A DNA stretch of 14,092 nucleotides from the NCBI GenBank assembly GCA_964394475.1, contig CAYMXZ010000084.1, forward strand, positions 1-14,092, in the 5' to 3' direction. The translations under genes were made by a program, and so were the position numbers. Below are positions 7,222 to 14,092 of the stretch, in pieces (within the stretch, counting starts at the first letter, position 1; every line of letters starts with the position of its first letter). Under the pieces are notes generated by a model, which made no database searches, had not been told where the DNA came from, and saw only the letters and a list, made by a program, of their open reading frames with translations. Source of the stretch: RQOF01 sp964394475 (GTDB lineage: Bacteria; Calditrichota; Calditrichia; RBG-13-44-9).

Positions 7222-8526
7222 ATGAATTTAGCGGTAATAGGTTCTGGATATGTTGGTTTGGTTGCTGCGGCATGCTTCGCTGAAACTGGAAACCAGGTGA
7301 TCTGTATGGATAAGGATGAGGAGAAGATTAAAAAATTAAAAAAAGGAATTATTCCCATCTATGAACCCGGTTTAACTGAAATTGTCGAAAAAAATTCTCA
7401 GCAGGGACGGTTGCAATTCACAACTGATATGAAAAAAACAGTGGAACAATCAGACATTATTTTTATAGCAGTCGGAACCCCATCGGATGAAGATGGTTCC
7501 GCTGATCTGACCCATGTACTGGAAGTTGCCCGGTTAATTGCTAAAAATATGAATGGTTTCAAAATAGTCGTAAATAAAAGTACCGTTCCGGTAGGAACGG
7601 CTAAATTGGTAAAAGAAACCATTCAAAAAGAGACCAGCCATCCGGTAGAGGTAGTTTCTAATCCGGAGTTTTTAAAGGAAGGAGCCGCCGTGGAAGATTT
7701 CATGTACCCGGATCGGGTCGTCATTGGAACGAGCCATCCGCGTACCGCTGAAATCATGCAGGAACTATACTCACCTTTTGTTCGTACCGGAAATCCAATC
7801 ATGATTATGGATGAAGTCAGCGCCGAATTGACCAAGTATGCCGCCAATTCACTGTTAGCGACTAAAATTTCGTTTATCAATGAAATTGCTAACTTATGTG
7901 ATCGGGTAGGGGCTGATGTGGAAAAAGTAAGAAAAGGAATTGGTTCAGATAAACGAATCGGATATTCGTTTATTTTCCCCGGGGTGGGTTATGGTGGTTC
8001 ATGTTTTCCCAAAGATGTCAAAGCCCTCATTTCTACCGGAAAGAAATTCAATTATAACTTGCGTATTTTACAGGCCGTTGAGGCGGTGAATAATGATCAA
8101 AAAACCTACCTTATTCCCAAGATTTTAAAATATTATAACCACAATATAAAGGGTAAAACTTTTACCATCTGGGGATTAAGTTTTAAACCGAAGACGGATG
8201 ACATGCGTGAAGCGTCATCTCGTGATATTATTCAGGCTTTAAAACGGGAAGGCGCCCAGATTAAGGCTCACGACCCGGTGGCCTTGCCGGAAGCCCGGCG
8301 ACTGAAATTGCATGAAGTAGCTACCTTATATGAGGACAACTACGAAGCCTTACGGGATTCGGATGGTTTGATTCTGGTCACCGAATGGTTAGAATATCGC
8401 GAGCCCAACTTTTCGAAAATAAAATCCTTAATGCGCAAAGCTGTCATTTTTGACGGGAGAAATATTTATAATCCAGAAAAAGTTCGAGCTTTAGGTTTCG
8501 ATTATTTTGCGGTTGGCCGCCCCTAG
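7222..8526 (+). CDS. ugd: UDP-glucose 6-dehydrogenase
   Basis: This cytoplasmic enzyme oxidises UDP-glucose twice with NAD+ to UDP-glucuronate, a precursor of acidic polysaccharides. The 434 residues contain the N-terminal NAD fold with GSGYVG (7-12) and the ribose-binding D30, the segment NKSTVPVGTA, the substrate-loop motif NPEFLKEGAA, the central helix KYAANSLLATKISFINE, and the catalytic motif GGSCFPKD with nucleophile Cys261. The C-terminal UDP-binding domain includes GLSFKPKTDDMREASS. The SCFPKD and FLKEG motifs place it in the UDP-glucose branch and separate it from the next gene. The ATG follows a near-perfect AGGAGG. It lies 116 bases after wzc, a gap in which I see no terminator or clear promoter, so it is probably co-transcribed. 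In other bacteria BY-kinases phosphorylate Ugd, which makes this adjacency functionally sensible. Confidence 0.95.
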   Translation: MNLAVIGSGYVGLVAAACFAETGNQVICMDKDEEKIKKLKKGIIPIYEPGLTEIVEKNSQQGRLQFTTDMKKTVEQSDIIFIAVGTPSDEDGSADLTHVLEVARLIAKNMNGFKIVVNKSTVPVGTAKLVKETIQKETSHPVEVVSNPEFLKEGAAVEDFMYPDRVVIGTSHPRTAEIMQELYSPFVRTGNPIMIMDEVSAELTKYAANSLLATKISFINEIANLCDRVGADVEKVRKGIGSDKRIGYSFIFPGVGYGGSCFPKDVKALISTGKKFNYNLRILQAVEAVNNDQKTYLIPKILKYYNHNIKGKTFTIWGLSFKPKTDDMREASSRDIIQALKREGAQIKAHDPVALPEARRLKLHEVATLYEDNYEALRDSDGLILVTEWLEYREPNFSKIKSLMRKAVIFDGRNIYNPEKVRALGFDYFAVGRP

Positions 8527-8583
8527 CATCGTTTTAAAAAATATTCTAAAAATTATCACAGTTATTTCATCCAGGGAGAATGT

Positions 8584-9894
8584 ATGAACCTTTTACAAAA
8601 AATAAAAAAACACCAGGCCGTTGTTGGCGTTATTGGTATGGGTTATGTTGGTTTACCGTTGCTTTTGGAATTTGTCAATGAAAATTTCCCGACTATTGGC
8701 TTTGACATCGATCCTGAAAAAGTGAAGAAGCTGAATGCCGGTCAATCGTATATTAAACATATTTCGGCGGAAAGGATCAAGAAAGCTTTATCCCGAAAAA
8801 AATTTGAAGCCACTGCTGATTTTAGCCGTCTGCGGGAAGTAGACTGTATTCTGGTCTGCGTGCCGACTCCTTTAGGAAAACATCGTGAACCGGATATCTC
8901 CTATATTGAACAAACTTCCGAAACGATCTCTCAATATGTTCAAAAAGGACAATTAATTGTCCTGGAGAGTTCTACTTTTCCCGGTACCACCGAGGAGGTA
9001 ATGCGTCCAATTATTGAAAAATCAGGTTTAAAAGCTCATAAAGACTTCTATCTTGGATTCTCTCCCGAGCGGGAAGATCCTAATAATCCTCATTTTACTA
9101 CTCGAACGATTCCCAAAGTAGTTGGTGCCAATCATCCTACCTCGCGTCAGCTGATAAAAACTTTATATGACCAGGTAATCGTAAAGACAGTGCTGGTATC
9201 CTCAAGTGAAGCGGCGGAGGCCACCAAGTTGCTTGAAAACATTTTCAGAAGCGTCAATATCGCCCTGGTAAATGAAATGAAAATGATTCTGGATCGAATG
9301 GGCATTGATGTCTGGGAAGTGATTCATGCCGCATCCACTAAACCATTTGGATACATGCCATTTTATCCTGGACCTGGATTGGGGGGGCATTGTATCCCCA
9401 TCGATCCTTTTTATCTTACCTGGAAAGCGCGGGAATACGAATTGAGCACCCGCTTTATTGAATTAGCAGGTGAAGTGAATACCTATATGCCCTATTATGT
9501 AGTTAACCGATTGGTGGATGCACTGAATGAGCGACAGGTGAGCATCAATGGAGCCAAAATTTTAATTTTAGGACTGGCATATAAGAAAAACATTGACGAT
9601 TTGAGAGAATCGCCTTCTCTGAAACTGATGGAAATTATTGGTGAAAAAGGAGGATTGGTTGATTATCATGATCCATATATTCCTTATTTAGGTCCTACTC
9701 GCCATTACAATTTCGAAATGAAAAGCATTGAATTAACTTCGAAGAATCTTAAGGGGTATGATGCGGTAATCATTTCCACCGATCACTCCATTTTTGATAT
9801 GGATTTTATCGTTCGACATTCCAATTTAGTTATCGATACCCGAAACGCCACCGCAAACGTCAAGAAAGGGCGTGAGAAAATCGTTCGTGCCTGA
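8584..9894 (+). CDS. wbpA: UDP-N-acetylglucosamine-type 6-dehydrogenase (WbpA/WbpO/TviB family)
   Basis: It is an NAD-dependent nucleotide-sugar dehydrogenase that most likely oxidises UDP-GlcNAc (or a C4 epimer) to the 6-uronic acid, the entry step to N-acetylated uronic acids in O-antigen or capsule. The 436 residues show GMGYVG (18-23) with D41 for NAD binding, CVPTPLGKHREPD, the loop SSTFPGTT, and FSPEREDPNN in place of the NPEFLKEG of glucose enzymes. The catalytic motif is GPGLGGHCIPIDPFYLTWKA with nucleophile Cys270, followed by the C-terminal domain with GLAYKKNIDDLRESPS. The HCIPIDP and SPERxDPG/N-type motifs mark the N-acetylhexosamine branch; exact substrate (GlcNAc, GalNAc or ManNAc) cannot be fixed by eye. 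GGGAGAA precedes the ATG. It lies 57 bases after ugd and is closed by a terminator, so it is the last gene of this unit. No downstream epimerase, dehydratase or aminotransferase is adjacent. Confidence 0.88.
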   Translation: MNLLQKIKKHQAVVGVIGMGYVGLPLLLEFVNENFPTIGFDIDPEKVKKLNAGQSYIKHISAERIKKALSRKKFEATADFSRLREVDCILVCVPTPLGKHREPDISYIEQTSETISQYVQKGQLIVLESSTFPGTTEEVMRPIIEKSGLKAHKDFYLGFSPEREDPNNPHFTTRTIPKVVGANHPTSRQLIKTLYDQVIVKTVLVSSSEAAEATKLLENIFRSVNIALVNEMKMILDRMGIDVWEVIHAASTKPFGYMPFYPGPGLGGHCIPIDPFYLTWKAREYELSTRFIELAGEVNTYMPYYVVNRLVDALNERQVSINGAKILILGLAYKKNIDDLRESPSLKLMEIIGEKGGLVDYHDPYIPYLGPTRHYNFEMKSIELTSKNLKGYDAVIISTDHSIFDMDFIVRHSNLVIDTRNATANVKKGREKIVRA

Positions 9895-9916
9895 CCGATA
9901 AATTGGCTGATAAAAC

Positions 9917-9953
9917 AAAACCGGACTCCTGCCGAAAAGAGTTCGGTTTTTTT
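9917..9953 (+). terminator. Rho-independent terminator after wbpA
   Basis: AACCGGACTC (9919-9928) pairs with GAGTTCGGTT (9939-9948), with one G-U pair and a 10-base loop. The A-run before and T-run after (to 9953) extend the stem and give the T-tract. It begins about 20 bases past the wbpA stop and ends the polysaccharide unit before tamB. Confidence 0.88.
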
Positions 9954-9996
9954 ATTTCAGGTATATAAATTAGATTTTTTTCTCCGATAGTTTCTG

Positions 9997-10006
9997 TATA
10001 AATTTG
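9997..10006 (+). promoter_or_regulatory. Possible -10 region of a tamB promoter
   Basis: Because a strong terminator precedes it, tamB needs its own promoter within about 75 bases. TATAAATTTG (9997-10006) contains a sigma70-like TATAAA and, in another register, TAAATTTG, which fits the TAnnTTTG element described for Bacteroidota. No convincing -35 or upstream TTTG is visible at the expected distance. Confidence 0.3.
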
Positions 10007-10029
10007 ATTATCGAAATGGATAATTTATT

Positions 10030-13000
10030 ATGCTCAGAAAGATTAGAAAAATACTTCTATGGACTATCATTGTTCTGATAGTCTTGATAGGAGTATTCGT
10101 GTTACTATATTCGTATACCCCGCTGGTAGACCAGACCGTGTTAAAATTTATTAATTCTGCTCTGGGAGATGATATAAATATCCATTATGACCGGATTGAA
10201 GGAAACCTCATCGGAAACATCCGACTCATCAATGTGACTTTCCAGACTCCTGATCTGAAAGTGAAAGCTAAAAAAATTACGGTTTCTCATGATTCACGGG
10301 ATTTGGCTGATAAAATCATTCGAATAAAATCCTTACTGATCGATTCTCCTCAGATTACATTTTTAAAATCGAGCACCGTTGCACCACCGTCAGGTGAAAC
10401 AACCGTTTCTCTTGAACCGGAATCTCTGGGAGTAAATATCGATTTATCGCAATTCCCAATCTTCTATCTTAATGAATTTCTGGTGAAAAATGGTCAGGTC
10501 ACAATAAAAAGTGGAGATGAAGAACTCCAGCATTTTCAAGACATCAATATGGAAGGGGGTGTTGAAATATCCAATGAGAAAGCCGATTTTAGATTAAAAT
10601 ATATAAAAGGGTATTGGCTCGAGAAAGATCTGCATCTAACTGAACTTTCTTTTCAGGCGATTGGAAATAAAAAACGGCTGACCATCAATCAAATTAACTT
10701 TTTAGTTGAAGAGAATAAAATCTATGCTCACGGTGAAATTGAATTATCCCCGCATCTTCGCTTTCTGGTTTTTGCCGACACGAGCAATCTGGAGTTGTCT
10801 CTCCTGCGAAAATTCATACCGGAATTACCATATCAGGAGGGTAATCTTCGTTTCTATATTGATTACATCGGAGTTCCCACTGATTTTACCGGTCAGATAT
10901 ATATGACAGGGAGGTTAGATAGCCTCAATCTAAACCAAATTTCCTCGAAATATCAGTATCGTAAAAGAAATTTGAATCTACAGGATGTGCGTATTCAAAC
11001 CAATTTTGGTTCGCTTGGGGGGGCTATTTTAATTGCACCAGAGGGCAAGAATAACATTGCTATTAATTTTCGTGAAATTAATCTAAAAAAGCCCGGCTTT
11101 TCTGGAGAAGAGACCAATATTAATGGTTATCTCCGGCTGAATTTCAACACCTGGAACTTCTCTCAAATCACCGGAGCGGGCATGATGCAGTTAACAGATT
11201 TGCGTTATGGTCAGGTAAAACTGGACACCCTTTTCTTGAATCTGGAAGCTCAGGATGGATTCTGGACATTAAAGGACGGTTCTCGCCTGGTGGTTCAGAA
11301 AGCATCTCAATTTTATGTGAATGGCGTAATGAGTAAGGAACGCATGTTGGAGGTGTATTTATCCACAAACCGTAATGTGCTGGATACGCTAAGTCATCGT
11401 TTAAATCTTCCAGAGATAAAAGGTATTGGTAGTCTGGATTTAAAAATAACTGGACCTTCTGATAATCCCGATATTGCCGGATCAGTTTTATTGGATTCGC
11501 TAATTTTACAGGATGTAAGTTCTTACGGTGTGGAAGGAAATTTTGAGTTACGGGGAGTGATGGAGCAAAGGAAAGGATTTTTCAATTTAGAAATAGCCGG
11601 TGGTCTTTTTGCTGACTTTATGATTACCGATGGTACAGTCGATCTGAAATTTGATTATAACATTCTGCAAATCGATTCGATGAGTTTTTATAATGACGAA
11701 AATTATATCAATCTAAAAGGCCGTATGAAATTGCTGGAAAAACTGTTAGAAATTCAATTCTGGAATCTGGTTTTCCAGTATCAAAACTATCGAATATTTT
11801 CAGGGGATACCCTGCAGGCCTTTTTGGAAAATGATTCTTTGATCATTGAAAATTTTGAATTATTTGCTACCGGTGATGGTGAAATCGAAGTAAGAGGATT
11901 GTTTGACTTCAATGGAGAAAGTGGACTGGGAATCTATTTTCATAATATCCAATTATTTCCCTTCAATCAATTTTTCCAGTGGAAATATGATGTGAACGGT
12001 GTAACGGATATCTCTATCACCGTAAGTGGAGCAACGGATAGCTTGAGAATTCAGGGATATGTTGATTTACTAAATTTTGCTCTTAATAAGGATAAAATTG
12101 GTGATCTCAGTGTTAAGCTGACTTATGCGGATAATAAAATACAATTCGATCGTTTTTACTTTGAGCATGCTCCGGGTTCTTTCCTGTCACTGCAGGGAGA
12201 TATTGTACTTCCTCCTTCCCGAAAAGCGAATGAAACCACTCCATCGATGCCGCTGGAAGAGCGATTTGATATTGGTTTGGAATTTGCCAATATAAAGCTG
12301 TCGGATTATCCCTTTCTTTCTCAACAAAACTATCCACTTAATGGTCTTTTTGCCGGGAATTTTAAAGTGGAGGGGACTTTATCACGTTTTCTCGCTAATT
12401 ACCATTTTAACGCCCAGCATGTACAATATCGTGAATACATTTTCCCGGAAATTGATTTAAACGGTTTTATAAATCCTGAGGCCATTGTTCTAAAAGATGG
12501 TTTAATCAATTTCATGGGTACGAAGATTTCGGTGCAGGGAGAAAAACCCATCCAATGGAATTATCAGCAACTCGACAGCATTTTCACAAACAAAGAATTT
12601 TCTCTACAGATTCAGATGCAGGAAGATTCAGTGAAATTTCTCAATGTCTTAACTCCTGAGGTTGACTTGTTGACGGGAGAAATTTTTGCCTCTTTCGATG
12701 TGGGAGGAACGCTTGAACAACCCCGTTTTCACAGTGGAAGATTTGATATAAAAAATGGGAATCTCTATTTATCAAAAATTGAGAATCCGTTTACGGCCAT
12801 ACAATTCAAGTCGAACATTGAAGAGAACAAATTAATTATCCAGCAATGCCAGGCCTATTCATCTGGTGATATCACCAAAAAAGGAATATTGCAAAGAATA
12901 ACAAGTTTTTTAACTACTCCCATCAAGAAAGTGTTTTTCACACGACAGGGAGAAGGTGAACTAAAAATTAACGGAAATGTTGACTTTGCGGATATGTTCC

Positions 13001-14067
13001 GACCCGAAATAAACTTGAGGGTTCAGGCGAACCGCGTGTTTATAAATTACTTTCTGGAAAATACACAGCTTAATTTTTCAACGAATAATTTAACAATTAC
13101 CGGTCGTGATACTCTCCTCATTGCGGGAAATGTCAATGTACATAAAGGTGAAGTCATCTTAGATTTGGTGGAATCAGAAAAAAATTTACTGTTGACGACG
13201 ACGGTGAGGGAAACCCCACCTTATCTCCAGTATTTAATAACTGTTTCTATCCCTGGTAATTTTTACATCCGCAGTAGTGCTCTTTTTAACTCATTTGATA
13301 TCATGATACTGGGAGATCTACAAATCATTCAGGAGCCAAAGGGATTATTAGAGATGTATGGAAATTTGGAGGTACCCAAAGGAAAGTACTTTCAATTTGA
13401 AGAATTTGTGGTTCGGGATGGACGAGTGGAATTCTCAAATCCAAAGGAGCTTCCAAATTTAAAGATTTATGCTGAAAAGAAAAAATATGGATTTATTTTC
13501 CAACTTCGTGTAGAAGGAAACATAAACAATCCCGTGAAAGAAATTCGAATTTTTGACCTGCAAACCCGCGAGGATGTGACGCACCTCTATCCCGGTACCA
13601 AAGATCAAATTTCTTTATTGCTGTTTGGGATGACGTTCAATGAAATCGGTGGCAGTGCGGCAGGGAATATTGCTTTAGATAAGGGACAGGAGGTGATTAA
13701 TCAGGCGATTATTTCACGCATTGAAAACGAGGCCCGACGGTTCATCGGTCTCGATGAAGTCAGATTGGAAAGTCAAAGTGGATTAATTGATTTTAATAAT
13801 TTGCGACTGAACCAAATCTCCGAGAATAGCGCCATTTCTCTGGGAAAATATGTGATGCCTAATTTATACGTGGAATATAAAACACAATTAGGTTCTAAAG
13901 AAATTTCAACTTTAGGAGAAGGAGGAGCACCGAAACTTGGTTGGGAGGCGGGAAATCAGATTTATCTGGAATATCGAATTAATAAAAATTGGTCAGTATC
14001 GTCATTTTATGCCAGACAACTATATGATAAATTCAAAATCGATGTCAATTGGCGATATAGCTTCTAA
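10030..14067 (+). CDS. tamB: TamB-family translocation and assembly protein (DUF490, AsmA-like)
   Basis: TamB proteins are anchored in the inner membrane and span the periplasm as a long beta-groove. In proteobacteria TamB works with the outer-membrane barrel TamA in outer-membrane protein assembly, and the wider family is implicated in phospholipid transport to the outer membrane. The 1345 residues (E. coli TamB has about 1260) show a basic start and one helix (about 8-28), then many beta-rich repeats of AsmA type (for example IEGNLIGNIRLINVTF near 55). The conserved C-terminal DUF490 domain spans roughly 1000-1345, with GNLEVPKGKYFQFEEFVVRD from 1111 and NQAIISRIENEARRFIGLDE from 1224. The last strands alternate polar and aromatic residues and end in WRYSF, a terminal phenylalanine as in many outer-membrane-interacting proteins. 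The ATG has only a weak ribosome-binding site. No TamA is in the window; 25 bases remain after the stop. Confidence 0.92.
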   Translation: MLRKIRKILLWTIIVLIVLIGVFVLLYSYTPLVDQTVLKFINSALGDDINIHYDRIEGNLIGNIRLINVTFQTPDLKVKAKKITVSHDSRDLADKIIRIKSLLIDSPQITFLKSSTVAPPSGETTVSLEPESLGVNIDLSQFPIFYLNEFLVKNGQVTIKSGDEELQHFQDINMEGGVEISNEKADFRLKYIKGYWLEKDLHLTELSFQAIGNKKRLTINQINFLVEENKIYAHGEIELSPHLRFLVFADTSNLELSLLRKFIPELPYQEGNLRFYIDYIGVPTDFTGQIYMTGRLDSLNLNQISSKYQYRKRNLNLQDVRIQTNFGSLGGAILIAPEGKNNIAINFREINLKKPGFSGEETNINGYLRLNFNTWNFSQITGAGMMQLTDLRYGQVKLDTLFLNLEAQDGFWTLKDGSRLVVQKASQFYVNGVMSKERMLEVYLSTNRNVLDTLSHRLNLPEIKGIGSLDLKITGPSDNPDIAGSVLLDSLILQDVSSYGVEGNFELRGVMEQRKGFFNLEIAGGLFADFMITDGTVDLKFDYNILQIDSMSFYNDENYINLKGRMKLLEKLLEIQFWNLVFQYQNYRIFSGDTLQAFLENDSLIIENFELFATGDGEIEVRGLFDFNGESGLGIYFHNIQLFPFNQFFQWKYDVNGVTDISITVSGATDSLRIQGYVDLLNFALNKDKIGDLSVKLTYADNKIQFDRFYFEHAPGSFLSLQGDIVLPPSRKANETTPSMPLEERFDIGLEFANIKLSDYPFLSQQNYPLNGLFAGNFKVEGTLSRFLANYHFNAQHVQYREYIFPEIDLNGFINPEAIVLKDGLINFMGTKISVQGEKPIQWNYQQLDSIFTNKEFSLQIQMQEDSVKFLNVLTPEVDLLTGEIFASFDVGGTLEQPRFHSGRFDIKNGNLYLSKIENPFTAIQFKSNIEENKLIIQQCQAYSSGDITKKGILQRITSFLTTPIKKVFFTRQGEGELKINGNVDFADMFRPEINLRVQANRVFINYFLENTQLNFSTNNLTITGRDTLLIAGNVNVHKGEVILDLVESEKNLLLTTTVRETPPYLQYLITVSIPGNFYIRSSALFNSFDIMILGDLQIIQEPKGLLEMYGNLEVPKGKYFQFEEFVVRDGRVEFSNPKELPNLKIYAEKKKYGFIFQLRVEGNINNPVKEIRIFDLQTREDVTHLYPGTKDQISLLLFGMTFNEIGGSAAGNIALDKGQEVINQAIISRIENEARRFIGLDEVRLESQSGLIDFNNLRLNQISENSAISLGKYVMPNLYVEYKTQLGSKEISTLGEGGAPKLGWEAGNQIYLEYRINKNWSVSSFYARQLYDKFKIDVNWRYSF

Positions 14068-14092
14068 GCGAGTGCTATTTATTTTTCTATGC

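Noticed and set aside
7222..9894. Tandem duplication of one dehydrogenase gene
   Set aside because: The two proteins share the fold but differ in diagnostic motifs (SCFPKD and NPEFLKEG against HCIPIDP and SPERED), so they are distinct subfamilies, not a recent duplication.
1..14092. Mobile element, CRISPR array, defence system, tRNA or rRNA
   Set aside because: No transposase or integrase gene, regularly spaced repeats, flanking duplications or RNA gene signatures were seen; all genes fit core or envelope families with uniform base use.

Overview
The window looks like ordinary chromosomal DNA of a Gram-negative (diderm) bacterium of roughly 40% G+C, judged by eye. The outer-membrane genes lolA and tamB imply two membranes. 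The ftsK-lolA pair, familiar from Bacteroidota and relatives, together with the low-GC codon use, suggests the FCB group (Bacteroidota, Ignavibacteria, Calditrichota or KSB1-like). This placement is an inference; no rRNA or marker gene is present to fix it. All seven genes lie on the + strand and coding density is high. I see no tRNA, rRNA, CRISPR array, insertion sequence or phage gene.

Layout. (1) Positions 2-1434 hold the 3' end of plsY (phospholipid synthesis) followed after 2 bases by gcvT (glycine cleavage T-protein), closed by a strong hairpin-plus-T-tract terminator. (2) Positions 1570-4742 hold a putative promoter, ftsK (DNA translocase and division protein) and lolA (periplasmic lipoprotein carrier), whose coding regions overlap by 4 bases. 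(3) Positions 4726-9953 hold a polysaccharide unit. It has a putative promoter with an inverted repeat just downstream of its -10, then a Wzc-type tyrosine autokinase/co-polymerase, a UDP-glucose 6-dehydrogenase and a UDP-N-acetylglucosamine-type 6-dehydrogenase, and it closes with a second strong terminator. (4) Positions 10030-14067 hold tamB, a very long inner-membrane-anchored periplasmic protein; its downstream neighbours are outside the window.

How the genes fit together. Most of the window builds the cell envelope. PlsY makes lysophosphatidic acid, LolA ferries lipoproteins to the outer membrane, and TamB bridges the periplasm for outer-membrane assembly or lipid transport. The wzc-ugd-wbpA group supplies two UDP-uronic acid precursors plus the kinase that controls chain length and export of a capsule or exopolysaccharide. 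No glycosyltransferase, flippase, polymerase or outer-membrane export channel is in the window, so the rest of that pathway must lie elsewhere. FtsK and GcvT are housekeeping neighbours.

I found no convincing undescribed system. The points most worth checking are the inverted repeat at the inferred wzc transcription start, the in-frame tyrosine-codon tract at the wzc 3' end, and the pairing of two different UDP-sugar dehydrogenases with the kinase.
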